Of a DNA stretch of 64,000 bases, positions 1 to 8,244 are shown piece after piece; position 1 is the stretch's first letter; every line of letters begins with the position of its first letter. Below the pieces are notes generated by a model, which did no database searches, had not been told where the DNA came from, and saw only the letters and a list, made by a program, of their open reading frames with translations. The stretch comes from an uncultured Pelagibacteraceae bacterium (GTDB lineage Bacteria; Pseudomonadota; Alphaproteobacteria; Pelagibacterales; Pelagibacteraceae): contig CACDEB010000004.1 in NCBI GenBank assembly GCA_902551755.1, forward strand, positions 1 to 64,000, given 5' to 3'. The position numbers and the translations under genes are program-made.

Positions 1-475
1 TTATGCAGGTGGTCCTCGCCATTACAAAGGTATAGAGTATGTCAGTTATTTCTAATTTAAAAAAAATCTTTCCTAAAAAAGTAAAAATATAATTACCTAT
101 TAATGTAACCAATGTATCATCATCACTTCCACAGTTTTTTTCATATCTAGAAGCAAAAACAAAGTCATATTTATCATCCTTAAGTTTATTGATCATTAGA
201 CCTAATTCTTTAGGATTAAAAGATCCATCAGCATTGAAAATGCAAAGAAACTCTGTATCAACCGTTTCAATTCCTTTTTTTAATGCATCACCATAACCTT
301 TAGACTCTTGGTAAATTATCCTACAATCATAATTTTTTATAGCTTCGATAGTTAACTTATCTGAAGCTTCTAGAATAACATATTTCTTAAAATTAAAATT
401 TCCAAGCTCATCCAATACTTTTGGTAAAGATTCTTTCTCATTTTTAGCTGGTATTATTAAAGTAAGATCGCTCAT
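1..475 (-). CDS. Glycosyltransferase family 2, N-terminal part (cut by window edge)
   Basis: The gene starts with ATG at 475 and reads leftward off the window, leaving about 158 residues without a stop. The N-terminus LTLIIPAKNEKESLP is the first Rossmann strand and nucleotide-binding loop of GT-A family 2 enzymes, and NADGSF near residue 80 sits where the metal-binding DxD-like motif is expected. The style resembles dolichol-phosphate-mannose synthase-type transferases that charge a polyprenyl phosphate carrier. It is divergent from the membrane protein at 585 and belongs to the surface polysaccharide block. The sugar and acceptor cannot be told from sequence. Confidence 0.8.
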   Translation of the reverse strand, partial: MSDLTLIIPAKNEKESLPKVLDELGNFNFKKYVILEASDKLTIEAIKNYDCRIIYQESKGYGDALKKGIETVDTEFLCIFNADGSFNPKELGLMINKLKDDKYDFVFASRYEKNCGSDDDTLVTLIGNYIFTFLGKIFFKLEITDILYTFVMARTTCI

Positions 476-584
476 CTAAATTTGAACACATATAATTGAT
501 TAAAAATCGAAAACAACAAAATTTAACTTTAAGAAGTAAACTTTTTTAATTCAATATATTTATGAATACATTATAAATACTTTT

Positions 585-2270
585 ATGGTAAGCAACTACT
601 TAATATTTCTAATAAGCTACTTTTTAATAGTTTTATCAGTAATTGGTCACGGAGCTTTAGCAATTAGATTTACAAAAACGAATATTTCAATTGAGGAAAT
701 AGGCTTTGTTGGCTTGGTTGGAATATTTTTTTTAATTTTATATTCTTATATTACTCATTTTTTTATAAGCCACGGTTATTTACATAATTTAATTTTTATT
801 TTTATTGGTCTTTCATCAATTTATTACTTTAAATCTAAAATTTTTTTAAAAAAAAATGCTATTTTATTATTTTCAATTTTCTCAGTTATTTTTTTAGCTT
901 TTGTAATTTTTAAAACTCATGATGACTTTGGGTATTATCATTTCCCTTATAGTTATTACATAAATAAATTTTCAATGATAATCGGAATCGGACCTCTTAA
1001 CCATGGTTTCAAGACACCTTCATCTATATTCTATTTAAACTCATTATTTTATCTTCCGTATTTAGAGTACCATCTTTATCACATGGGTGCGATGTTAATC
1101 TTAGGGTTTTCTAACATCATTTTAATTTCAAATATTAAAAAATATTTAGATAGAAAAGAAAATAATAATTTTTTCTTTCTAAATTTACTTGCATTTGTTT
1201 TTATCAATATATTTTTCTATCGAATAGCAGAACATGGAACAGACAGATCAGCTCAAATTCTTATATTTTTATTTTTTATCTACATTCTTTCACTGCGTGA
1301 AAACTACGAAAAATATGACAATATTTTACCTAAATTAATAATTTTATTAAGTATAATAATTTCCTTAAAATCTTTTTATATTTTATACTTTATTTTTATA
1401 ATCCCTTTCGTTTATTACACTATTAGAGACGATAAAATCTATTTGATTAATAAAATCTTCAAAAACCCAATATTTTATTTTTCTGTCTTGATGGGTGTGT
1501 GTGTAATTTTAGTTTATTTTTTTAATACAGGTTGCTTGTTATACCCAGTTCAACAAACTTGTGTAAGTGGAGTTGAATGGAGTATTCCAAAGTCAGAGGT
1601 TAGTGCCCTTAATACGCATTATCAATGGTGGTCTAAAGCTGGCGGTGGTCCAGGATATAGCCATGAACTTGAAAAAGAATTGTATATTCAAAATTTTAAT
1701 TGGTTATCTAATTGGGTTGATAGATATTTTTTTAATAAGATGTCAGATTTTCTTTTAAGTCTATTATTAATAATATTTATATTTATAACTACCTTTAAAA
1801 CAAAAAAAAAAAATTCAGATTACAAAAACTTTAAAAATAACTTATTTTACTATGGACTAATAATTTTATTATTAGTTGAATGGTTTTTAAATCATCCGTC
1901 TCTGAGGTATGGAGGGTATATCATTTTTTCACTAATTTTTTTTATACCTTTGTGTAATTTTTTGGCAAAATATGAAATTCCAAAAAATTTTAACACTAAA
2001 ATTTTTGTAATATTTTCTCTGGTTATTTTAATTTTTGTATCAAGAAATATTGATAGAATTATTTATGAGGTTAACTTTTATAAGGCAACTTTTAATCAAA
2101 ATATGTTTTTTTTCACTGATAAAAAACATTTTAGAATTGATAATAAATTAAATGAGCTTTCCCAAATCTATCATAATTGTAATCAAAGTATTGATAAATG
2201 TTCAAATAATGAAGAATTTATTGTAAAAAAAAGTTATGGAAAAATGATTTTAATAAAGATCAGAAATTAA
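585..2270 (+). CDS. Polytopic membrane protein, LIC_10190-like, surface polysaccharide block
   Basis: This is a 561-residue protein made of roughly a dozen hydrophobic segments from residue 5 to about 490, followed by a short hydrophilic tail. The stretch HDDFGYYHFPYSYYINK, followed by IGIGPLNHGF and FYLNSLFYLP, is what I recall from the LIC_10190 membrane family found in O-antigen and capsule clusters. By analogy with GT-C enzymes, the acidic HDD loop after an early helix could be catalytic, but this is inference. It lies 78 bases before gmd on the same strand, and composition is extremely T-rich even for this genome. Function unproven; glycosyltransferase or polysaccharide polymerase are both possible. 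Confidence 0.6.
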   Translation: MVSNYLIFLISYFLIVLSVIGHGALAIRFTKTNISIEEIGFVGLVGIFFLILYSYITHFFISHGYLHNLIFIFIGLSSIYYFKSKIFLKKNAILLFSIFSVIFLAFVIFKTHDDFGYYHFPYSYYINKFSMIIGIGPLNHGFKTPSSIFYLNSLFYLPYLEYHLYHMGAMLILGFSNIILISNIKKYLDRKENNNFFFLNLLAFVFINIFFYRIAEHGTDRSAQILIFLFFIYILSLRENYEKYDNILPKLIILLSIIISLKSFYILYFIFIIPFVYYTIRDDKIYLINKIFKNPIFYFSVLMGVCVILVYFFNTGCLLYPVQQTCVSGVEWSIPKSEVSALNTHYQWWSKAGGGPGYSHELEKELYIQNFNWLSNWVDRYFFNKMSDFLLSLLLIIFIFITTFKTKKKNSDYKNFKNNLFYYGLIILLLVEWFLNHPSLRYGGYIIFSLIFFIPLCNFLAKYEIPKNFNTKIFVIFSLVILIFVSRNIDRIIYEVNFYKATFNQNMFFFTDKKHFRIDNKLNELSQIYHNCNQSIDKCSNNEEFIVKKSYGKMILIKIRN

Positions 2271-2348
2271 TTACTTAATGAATAAAAAATTTTTAATGTT
2301 AAATAAAAAAGTATTAACAAATGTTTAAAAAGAATATAATAGGTAATC

Positions 2349-3398
2349 ATGAGTAAAAAAATAGCCCTAATTTTTGGTATAACTGGCCAGGATGGTTCCT
2401 ATCTTGCAGAATTTTTGTTGAAAAAAAAATATGTTGTTCATGGTGTTAAAAGAAGATCATCTTCAATTAATACTTCAAGAATTGACCATATCTACCAAGA
2501 GCCAAATCAAAAATATCGAAATTTCTTCCTCCACTATGGTGACATAACAGACTCTACTTCAGTATCAAAAATTATTAGGATGATTAAACCTCATGAAATT
2601 TACAATTTAGCAGCACAATCTCATGTGGCTGTATCTTTCGAAGTACCAGAATATACTGCTAATGCTGATGCACTTGGGGCACTTAGAATACTTGAGGCAA
2701 TTAAGTTTCATAAACTAGAGAGAAAAACAAAATTCTATCAGGCCGGAACATCTGAAATGTATGGAAAAGTTCAAGACGTGCCTCAAACTGAAAAAACAAA
2801 TTTTTATCCACTTAGCCCTTATGGTGTTGCCAAATTGTATGCTCATTGGATAACTAAGAATTACAGAGAGGCATATAATATTTTTGGATCAAACGGTATT
2901 TTATTTAATCATGAAAGTCCCAGAAGAGGTGAGACATTTGTAACAAAAAAAATAATAAAAGCTCTTGTAAGAATTAAAATGGGTTATCAAAAACAATTGG
3001 TCTTGGGTAACCTAGACTCAAGAAGAGACTGGGGACATGCAAGAGATTATGTGGAAGCGATGTGGAAAATACTCCAACAAAAAAAACCAGATGACTATGT
3101 TATAGCAACTGGAAAACAATATAGTATAAGACAATTTATTAACATTGTTGCTAAAAAACTAAATATGAAACTTGCCTGGAAGGGAAAAGGGTTAAACGAA
3201 ACAGGCTATGATGTTTTGAACAAAAAAAAAATAATTTTAGTTGATAAAAACTACATAAGACCTTTGGATGTTAATACACTATTAGGGAATGCTGCAAAAG
3301 CACGTAGAGAGTTGAAATGGAAACCCCAAACAAATATTCATTTACTTATTGATGAAATGATAACAGAGGAAATGAATATTCTAAGTAATGATCAATAA
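2349..3398 (+). CDS. gmd: GDP-mannose 4,6-dehydratase
   Basis: Converts GDP-D-mannose to GDP-4-keto-6-deoxy-mannose, the first step to GDP-L-fucose and related deoxysugars. It is an extended short-chain dehydrogenase: the nucleotide loop G10-x2-G13-x2-G16 follows the first strand, T134 and E136 lie in TSEMYG, and Y158-x3-K162 supplies the catalytic tyrosine and lysine. The GDP-sugar region NHESPRRGETFVTKKI is typical of the family. At 349 residues it is close to the usual length. The fcl start overlaps its last 11 bases, so the two enzymes are translationally linked and act in sequence. Confidence 0.95.
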   Translation: MSKKIALIFGITGQDGSYLAEFLLKKKYVVHGVKRRSSSINTSRIDHIYQEPNQKYRNFFLHYGDITDSTSVSKIIRMIKPHEIYNLAAQSHVAVSFEVPEYTANADALGALRILEAIKFHKLERKTKFYQAGTSEMYGKVQDVPQTEKTNFYPLSPYGVAKLYAHWITKNYREAYNIFGSNGILFNHESPRRGETFVTKKIIKALVRIKMGYQKQLVLGNLDSRRDWGHARDYVEAMWKILQQKKPDDYVIATGKQYSIRQFINIVAKKLNMKLAWKGKGLNETGYDVLNKKKIILVDKNYIRPLDVNTLLGNAAKARRELKWKPQTNIHLLIDEMITEEMNILSNDQ

Positions 3399-4317
3399 AA
3401 AAAGCAAAATTTTTGTTGCTGGCCACAAAGGCATGGTTGGCTCTGCGATTATTAGAAAATTAAAAAAAAAGGGCTTTTCCAAAATTATATTTGCAGAAAA
3501 AAAAAAATTAAATTTACTTGACCAAGATAAAGTTTTTAAATTTTTAAAAAAAAATAAACCTGATTTAGTAATTATTGCAGCTGCTAGGGTTGGGGGGATA
3601 CAAGCCAACTCTAATTTTAAGCAGATATTTATTTATGAAAATCTTCAGATTCAAAATAATTTAATTCATGGATCGTATCTTGCAAAAGTAAAAAATCTCA
3701 TTTTTTTGGGATCGAGTTGTATTTATCCAAAATTTTGCAAACAGCCAATGAAAGAAAGTTATTTGCTTAGTGGTAAATTAGAGGAAACAAATGATGCTTA
3801 TGCAATAGCTAAAATAGCTGGTATAACAATGTGTTACAATTATTCTTTAAAATATAAATTAAATTACCAATCTTTAATGCCACCAAACTTATTTGGACCT
3901 GGTGATAATTATGATTTGAAGAATTCTCATTTTTTTCCAGCTCTATTAAAAAAAATTTATTTAGCAAAAATAAAAAGAAAAAAGACACTAAATGTTTGGG
4001 GTACTGGCAAACCTAAAAGAGAATTAATGTTTGTTGAGGATTTCGCAGATGCTCTAATTTACTTTATGAATAAAAAAACAAAAGAGCCATTTATTAATAT
4101 TGGTGTAGGAAAAGATTTTACTATCGAATGGTATGCTAGGTACATTATGAAAAAATTAGGGGTAAAATTAAAAATTTGTTACGATAAAAATAGATTTGAC
4201 GGTATGCCAAAAAAATGTCTAGATATAAGCCTCGCAAAAAAATATGGTTGGAAACCAATAAACAACCTAGACTATGGTTTTGATCTAACCCTTCGAGATT
4301 TTCTCAAAACTAGATAA
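3388..4317 (+). CDS. fcl: GDP-L-fucose synthase (epimerase/reductase)
   Basis: Epimerises and reduces the Gmd product with NADPH to GDP-L-fucose. The N-terminus has the dinucleotide loop G12-H-K-G15-M-V-G18, and the catalytic set is seen in LGSSCIYP (serine) and YAIAK (tyrosine and lysine). NLFGPGDNYD and GTGKPKRELMFVEDFADA are family signatures for GDP-sugar binding. Length 309 fits. The ATG lies inside the end of gmd. It is the last gene of the polysaccharide block before the 5S rRNA, so fucose or a derivative is probably part of the cell-surface glycan here. Confidence 0.94.
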   Translation: MINKKSKIFVAGHKGMVGSAIIRKLKKKGFSKIIFAEKKKLNLLDQDKVFKFLKKNKPDLVIIAAARVGGIQANSNFKQIFIYENLQIQNNLIHGSYLAKVKNLIFLGSSCIYPKFCKQPMKESYLLSGKLEETNDAYAIAKIAGITMCYNYSLKYKLNYQSLMPPNLFGPGDNYDLKNSHFFPALLKKIYLAKIKRKKTLNVWGTGKPKRELMFVEDFADALIYFMNKKTKEPFINIGVGKDFTIEWYARYIMKKLGVKLKICYDKNRFDGMPKKCLDISLAKKYGWKPINNLDYGFDLTLRDFLKTR

Positions 4318-4321
4318 ATTC

Positions 4322-4350
4322 TTGTTAAAATTATTATTTACAACTTATAA
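4322..4350 (+). promoter_or_regulatory. Candidate sigma-70 promoter for 5S rRNA
   Basis: TTGTTA at 4322-4327, a 17-base spacer, then TTATAA at 4345-4350, about 20 bases before the 5S gene. The spacing is ideal and an unlinked 5S gene needs its own promoter, but AT-rich sequence produces such matches by chance. Confidence 0.4.
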
Positions 4351-4369
4351 ATTTTAAGTATAAGTCTTA

Positions 4370-4487
4370 TGCCTGGTGATTATTGCGAAGGTGTAATACC
4401 CGATCCCATTCCGAACTCGGTAGTCAAGCCCTTCTGCGCCGATGGTACTTTGTCTTAAGACATGGAAGAGTAGGACGTTGCCAGGCT
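4370..4487 (+). rRNA. rrf: 5S ribosomal RNA, unlinked from 16S-23S
   Basis: About 117 bases with complementary ends (TGCCTGG and CCAGGC) and the conserved 5S core, including CGATCCCATTCCGAACTCGG and GATGGTACT. No 16S or 23S sequence lies on either side. The upstream neighbour is fcl and the downstream neighbour is the L36 gene, so this 5S is transcribed separately. I recall that SAR11 genomes have hypervariable region 2 between 23S and 5S, which fits the sugar genes upstream. Confidence 0.95.
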
Positions 4488-4495
4488 AACAAATT

Positions 4496-4621
4496 ATGAA
4501 AATAAAAAGTTCCCTAAAATCATTAAAAAAAAGAGATCTTAACTCAAAGCTAGTTAAGAGAAGAGGAAGAGTTTACATAATTAATAAAAAAAACCCAAAA
4601 TTTAAAGCTAGACAGAAGTAA
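4496..4621 (+). CDS. ykgO: 50S ribosomal protein L36, cysteine-free type
   Basis: A 41-residue basic protein beginning [14 protein letters not shown] and ending NPKFKARQK, the conserved L36 C-terminus. It contains no cysteine, so it is the zinc-independent form rather than the zinc-ribbon form. The [10 protein letters not shown] core matches alphaproteobacterial L36. It starts 8 bases after the 5S gene and ends 3 bases before the small oxidase subunit gene, so it may be co-transcribed with 5S rRNA. Confidence 0.92.
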   Translation: MKIKSSLKSLKKRDLNSKLVKRRGRVYIINKKNPKFKARQK

Positions 4622-4624
4622 TTT

Positions 4625-4735
4625 ATGGATAATGAGAACCATAAAAAAACATGGGATAATTTTACTAAGTTTGTTCTTTGGGGGACAATTTCAGTCATTG
4701 TTATTCTTACACTACTAGCTATTTTCTTACTATAA
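4625..4735 (+). CDS. Small aa3-type cytochrome c oxidase subunit IV (PF07835-like)
   Basis: A 36-residue single-span membrane protein. A short hydrophilic N-terminus with HKKTWDNFTKF is followed by one helix, roughly WGTISVIVILTLLAIFLL, and the stop. This is the pattern of the tiny bacterial aa3 oxidase subunit IV, a structural partner of the haem-copper oxidase in the inner membrane. It sits 3 bases after L36 and 5 bases before pntAA, far from any coxABC genes in this window. Assignment rests on the HKxT...F..W(G) pattern and size only. Confidence 0.7.
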   Translation: MDNENHKKTWDNFTKFVLWGTISVIVILTLLAIFLL

Positions 4736-4740
4736 TTAGA

Positions 4741-5829
4741 ATGATTGTAGGTTCCATAAACGAAGATCGAAAAATTGAGAGTAGAGTTGCTATTACTCCA
4801 GATAACGTAAAAAAATTTATTGGACTAGGTTTAAAAGTATTAATAGAGAAAAATTATGCCGGACACCTTGGAATAGATGACAACGAATATCTGTCCTCAG
4901 GTGCAGAAATATCTGAAGATAAAAAAAAAATTTTGACTAATTCTAATTTCATACTTCAATTTAATTTACCATCTGAGGAAAATTTAAATTCTTTGAAAGA
5001 AAATCAAAATTTAATTGGCGTTTTTAATCCTTACAATAATAAAGAAATTATCTCAGGTTTATCAAAAAAGAAAATCAATGTATTTTCGTTAGAATTGCTA
5101 CCACGAATTACTAGAGCTCAATCGATGGACATACTTTCATCTCAAGCCAATTTAGCTGGATACAAAGCTGTAGTAGAAGCTTTTGCAAACTTTAAAAAAG
5201 CAATTCCAATGATGATGACAGCGGCGGGGACAATTCCAGCTGCAAAAATTTTAGTTGTAGGTGCAGGTGTTGCTGGATTACAGGCAATCGCAACAGCAAA
5301 ACGAATGGGTGGTATAGTTTTTGCAACTGATGTCAGAATGTCATCTAAAGAACAAGTTGAGAGTTTGGGGGGTAAATTTTTAACTGTAGAAGGTGCAGAA
5401 AATCTTGAGACCTCTGGTGGATACGCTAAAGAAACTTCAGATGAATTTAAAAAAAAACAAGAGGATCTTCTTTCCGAAACATTAAAAAAAATTGATATTG
5501 TTATTTGCACAGCATTAATACCTGGAAAAAAAGCTCCAGTGATCATTAAAGAAAGTATGATTAAAAATATGCAGCCAGGTTCTGTAATTTATGATTTAGC
5601 AGCTGTTCAAGGTGGAAATACTGCTGTGACTAAAGCAGATGAGGAAGTGGATTTAAATGGAGTAAAAATTATGGGTGAGAAAAATATATTAAATAAACTC
5701 CCAGCTTCAGCCTCAAACTTATACTCAAAAAATATTTTTAATTTTGTATCAAATCTTTATGATAAAGAAAAAAAGAACGTTAATATTAATTTAGAGGATG
5801 AAATAATTAAGGAAACATTGGTAAAGTAA
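4741..5829 (+). CDS. pntAA: NAD(P) transhydrogenase subunit alpha part 1
   Basis: The soluble NAD(H)-binding domain I of proton-translocating transhydrogenase, which uses proton motive force to make NADPH from NADH. ATG at 4741 gives MIVGSINEDRKIESRVAITP, the true family N-terminus; an upstream extension from 4678 would run through the preceding gene. LVVGAGVAGLQAIATAKRMG is the NAD-binding loop and AQSMDILSSQANLAGYKAV is a strong family block. Here the alpha chain is split, as in Rhodospirillum, and the gene is followed 2 bases later by pntAB. Confidence 0.95.
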   Translation: MIVGSINEDRKIESRVAITPDNVKKFIGLGLKVLIEKNYAGHLGIDDNEYLSSGAEISEDKKKILTNSNFILQFNLPSEENLNSLKENQNLIGVFNPYNNKEIISGLSKKKINVFSLELLPRITRAQSMDILSSQANLAGYKAVVEAFANFKKAIPMMMTAAGTIPAAKILVVGAGVAGLQAIATAKRMGGIVFATDVRMSSKEQVESLGGKFLTVEGAENLETSGGYAKETSDEFKKKQEDLLSETLKKIDIVICTALIPGKKAPVIIKESMIKNMQPGSVIYDLAAVQGGNTAVTKADEEVDLNGVKIMGEKNILNKLPASASNLYSKNIFNFVSNLYDKEKKNVNINLEDEIIKETLVK

Positions 5830-5831
5830 CT

Positions 5832-6143
5832 ATGGAAATAGACCCATTTATTTTTAGATTAAGTATATTCATATTATCAATATTTGTTGGTTACTATGTT
5901 GTATGGAGCGTTACCCCCTCATTACATACACCTTTGATGTCAGTAACTAACGCAATATCTTCAGTAATCATTGTTGGAGCTATTATTGCTTCGTTGGCAG
6001 GGACAAATCTAAGTATATTTAATCAATCTAGTATATTTGGATTTTTAGCTATTGTGTTGGCTGCAATAAATATTTTTGGTGGATTCTTGGTGACACAAAG
6101 AATGTTGGCAATGTATAAAAAAAAAAAGAAAGATAAAAAATGA
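5832..6143 (+). CDS. pntAB: NAD(P) transhydrogenase subunit alpha part 2
   Basis: A 103-residue membrane protein with three hydrophobic segments and a lysine-rich C-terminus. HTPLMSVTNAISSVIIVGA is the conserved transmembrane signature of transhydrogenase domain II. It overlaps the pntB start by 4 bases (ATGA). With PntB it forms the proton channel of the three-chain enzyme. Confidence 0.94.
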   Translation: MEIDPFIFRLSIFILSIFVGYYVVWSVTPSLHTPLMSVTNAISSVIIVGAIIASLAGTNLSIFNQSSIFGFLAIVLAAINIFGGFLVTQRMLAMYKKKKKDKK

Positions 6144-7537
6144 TCTCTGCAAATTTATTAGCAATATTTTATCTAATTTCAGGAATTTTATTTATTTTAG
6201 CTTTAAGAGGTTTGTCCTCTCCCGAAACGTCAAGACAAGGAAATTTGTTTGGGATAATCGGAATGGCAATTGCTATAACTGTTACTTTTCTTTCCATAGA
6301 TAATTTTTCAAGTGGATTTCTTTATGTAATACTTTTCTTACTTATTGGTGGTTCAATAGGTGCTTTTATTGCATTTAAAATACCCATGACTGCGATGCCA
6401 GAATTAGTAGCTGGTTTTCATAGTTTGGTAGGTTTAGCTGCAGTGTTTGTTGCAATATCTGCTTTTATAAGTCCCGACGTTTTTAATTTAGGTTCTTCAG
6501 GAAATATTAAATTAGCTAGTCTAATTGAGATGTCTATTGGAGCAGCTGTTGGGGCAATTACTTTTTCAGGCTCAATAATAGCTTTTCTTAAATTAAGAGG
6601 ATTAATGTCAGGGTCTCCAATAACTTTTCCAGGACAACACATATTAAATTTATTAATTTTAATTTCTATTATAATTCTTACATATTTTTTATGTTTGAAT
6701 CAGTCTCCTAATTTTTTCTGGTCATTAATTGCAATTTCTTTTCTAGTTGGTTTTTTATTAATCATTCCAATAGGTGGCGCTGATATGCCCGTAGTAATTT
6801 CAATGCTTAATTCTTATTCAGGCTGGGCTGCAGCTGGAATAGGTTTTACTTTAGAAAACACTGCCTTGATAATCACTGGTGCTTTAGTGGGTTCCTCAGG
6901 TGCAATACTATCTTACATAATGTGCAAAGGTATGAACAGATCATTTTTTAATGTTATACTTGGAGGATTTGGAGGAACGGATCAAACTTCAAGCAAGACA
7001 AGTAAAGAGCAAAAACCAGTTAAAAGTGGAAATGCGGATGATGCAGCCTTTTTAATGAAAAATGCCTCATCAGTTATAATTGTTCCTGGATACGGAATGG
7101 CTGTTGCGCAGGCACAACATGCTTTAAGGGAAATGGTAGACTCTCTTAAAAAAAATGGAGTTAAAGTTTCATACGCGATTCATCCAGTTGCAGGCAGAAT
7201 GCCAGGGCATATGAATGTTTTGTTAGCTGAGGCAAACGTTCCTTATGATGAAGTGTTTGAATTAGAAGAGATCAATAATGACTTTGCAAATTGCGATGTG
7301 GCTTATGTAATTGGAGCAAACGATGTTACAAATCCAGTTGCTAAAACAGATCCACAAAGTCCAATATACGGAATGCCCGTGCTTGACGTTGAAAAAAGTA
7401 AGTCTGTTTTGTTTGTCAAAAGAAGTTTATCACCGGGTTATGCAGGCATAGACAACGATCTATTTTACAGAGATAATACTTTAATGTTATTTGCAGATGC
7501 TAAAAAAATGACAGAAGATATAATTAAGAATTTATAA
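6140..7537 (+). CDS. pntB: NAD(P) transhydrogenase subunit beta
   Basis: A 465-residue protein with about eight or nine membrane helices in the first 270 residues and a soluble NADP(H)-binding domain III at the C-terminus. VIIVPGYGMAVAQAQH is the domain III nucleotide loop; IHPVAGRMPGHMNVLLAEA, IGANDVTNPVAK and FVKRSLSPGYAGIDN are near-invariant blocks. It completes the pntAA-pntAB-pntB operon. In a respiring oligotroph with proteorhodopsin this enzyme can turn a light- or respiration-made proton gradient into NADPH; that link is inference. Confidence 0.96.
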   Translation: MISANLLAIFYLISGILFILALRGLSSPETSRQGNLFGIIGMAIAITVTFLSIDNFSSGFLYVILFLLIGGSIGAFIAFKIPMTAMPELVAGFHSLVGLAAVFVAISAFISPDVFNLGSSGNIKLASLIEMSIGAAVGAITFSGSIIAFLKLRGLMSGSPITFPGQHILNLLILISIIILTYFLCLNQSPNFFWSLIAISFLVGFLLIIPIGGADMPVVISMLNSYSGWAAAGIGFTLENTALIITGALVGSSGAILSYIMCKGMNRSFFNVILGGFGGTDQTSSKTSKEQKPVKSGNADDAAFLMKNASSVIIVPGYGMAVAQAQHALREMVDSLKKNGVKVSYAIHPVAGRMPGHMNVLLAEANVPYDEVFELEEINNDFANCDVAYVIGANDVTNPVAKTDPQSPIYGMPVLDVEKSKSVLFVKRSLSPGYAGIDNDLFYRDNTLMLFADAKKMTEDIIKNL

Positions 7538-7538
7538 A

Positions 7539-8231
7539 TTGACAAAAATATTTTGTGACATCGCAGATATAAATTTAATCAAAAAATTTGATAGAAAAAA
7601 AATTGTTAAAGGTTTCACAACGAACCCGTCTTTAATGAGAAAAGCAGGCGCCAGGGATTATAAGTCTTTTAGTAAAAAAATATTAGGAAATACATCCAAA
7701 CCTGTTTCATGTGAGGTATTCGCAGATGATATAAAAGGCATGATCAATCAAGGTAAAAAAATTAGTGAATGGGGAAAAAATGTTTATGTAAAGGTTCCAG
7801 TTACAAATTCAAGGGGAGAATTCATGGGGAAGGTCATTAGTGAGTTAAATAAAAATAATATAAAATTAAATATAACCGCCGTTTTTAAATTTGACCAAAC
7901 TAAAAAAATATTAAAAAGAATTAATAAAAAAACGAAAGTTATCATTTCAATTTTTGCAGGTAGGGCAGGCGATGCGGGTAAAGATCCAGTTCCTGAATTT
8001 AAAAAAAGCATTAATGCAGCAAAAAAATTTAAGAATGTTGAAATATTATGGGCAAGTGTAAGGGAGCCATACAATTATACTCAAGCAAAACAAATAGGAT
8101 GTCACATAATTACCGTACCTCCAACAATTATAGAAAAAATTGAGAAATTTGGCAAATCCTACAACGAATTAACTCTTGAAACTGTAAAAACTTTTTTAGT
8201 TGATAGCAAAAAATCAAATTTTAGGATTTAA
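7539..8231 (+). CDS. tal: Transaldolase / fructose-6-phosphate aldolase family
   Basis: A 230-residue TIM-barrel protein. KIFCDIADINLIKKF and GFTTNPSLMRKAG are the N-terminal signatures of the short transaldolase family, VYVKVPVTN carries the Schiff-base lysine, and FAGRAGDAGKDP and WASVREPYN follow in order. It would exchange dihydroxyacetone units between sugar phosphates in the non-oxidative pentose phosphate pathway, completing the tkt cluster on the opposite strand at 15767. The start is TTG one base after the pntB stop, suggesting translational coupling. Transaldolase versus F6P aldolase activity is not certain from sequence. Confidence 0.88.
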   Translation: MTKIFCDIADINLIKKFDRKKIVKGFTTNPSLMRKAGARDYKSFSKKILGNTSKPVSCEVFADDIKGMINQGKKISEWGKNVYVKVPVTNSRGEFMGKVISELNKNNIKLNITAVFKFDQTKKILKRINKKTKVIISIFAGRAGDAGKDPVPEFKKSINAAKKFKNVEILWASVREPYNYTQAKQIGCHIITVPPTIIEKIEKFGKSYNELTLETVKTFLVDSKKSNFRI

Positions 8232-8244
8232 TTTTAATTTTAAG

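Noticed and set aside
4678-4740. N-terminal extension of PntAA from 4678
   Set aside because: It would read through the small oxidase subunit gene in another frame and does not resemble the family; ATG at 4741 gives the conserved start.
5142-5546. 134-codon open frame on the minus strand inside pntAA
   Set aside because: It lies fully within a highly conserved gene on the other strand, and its sequence shows no domain; it is a shadow of low stop density.
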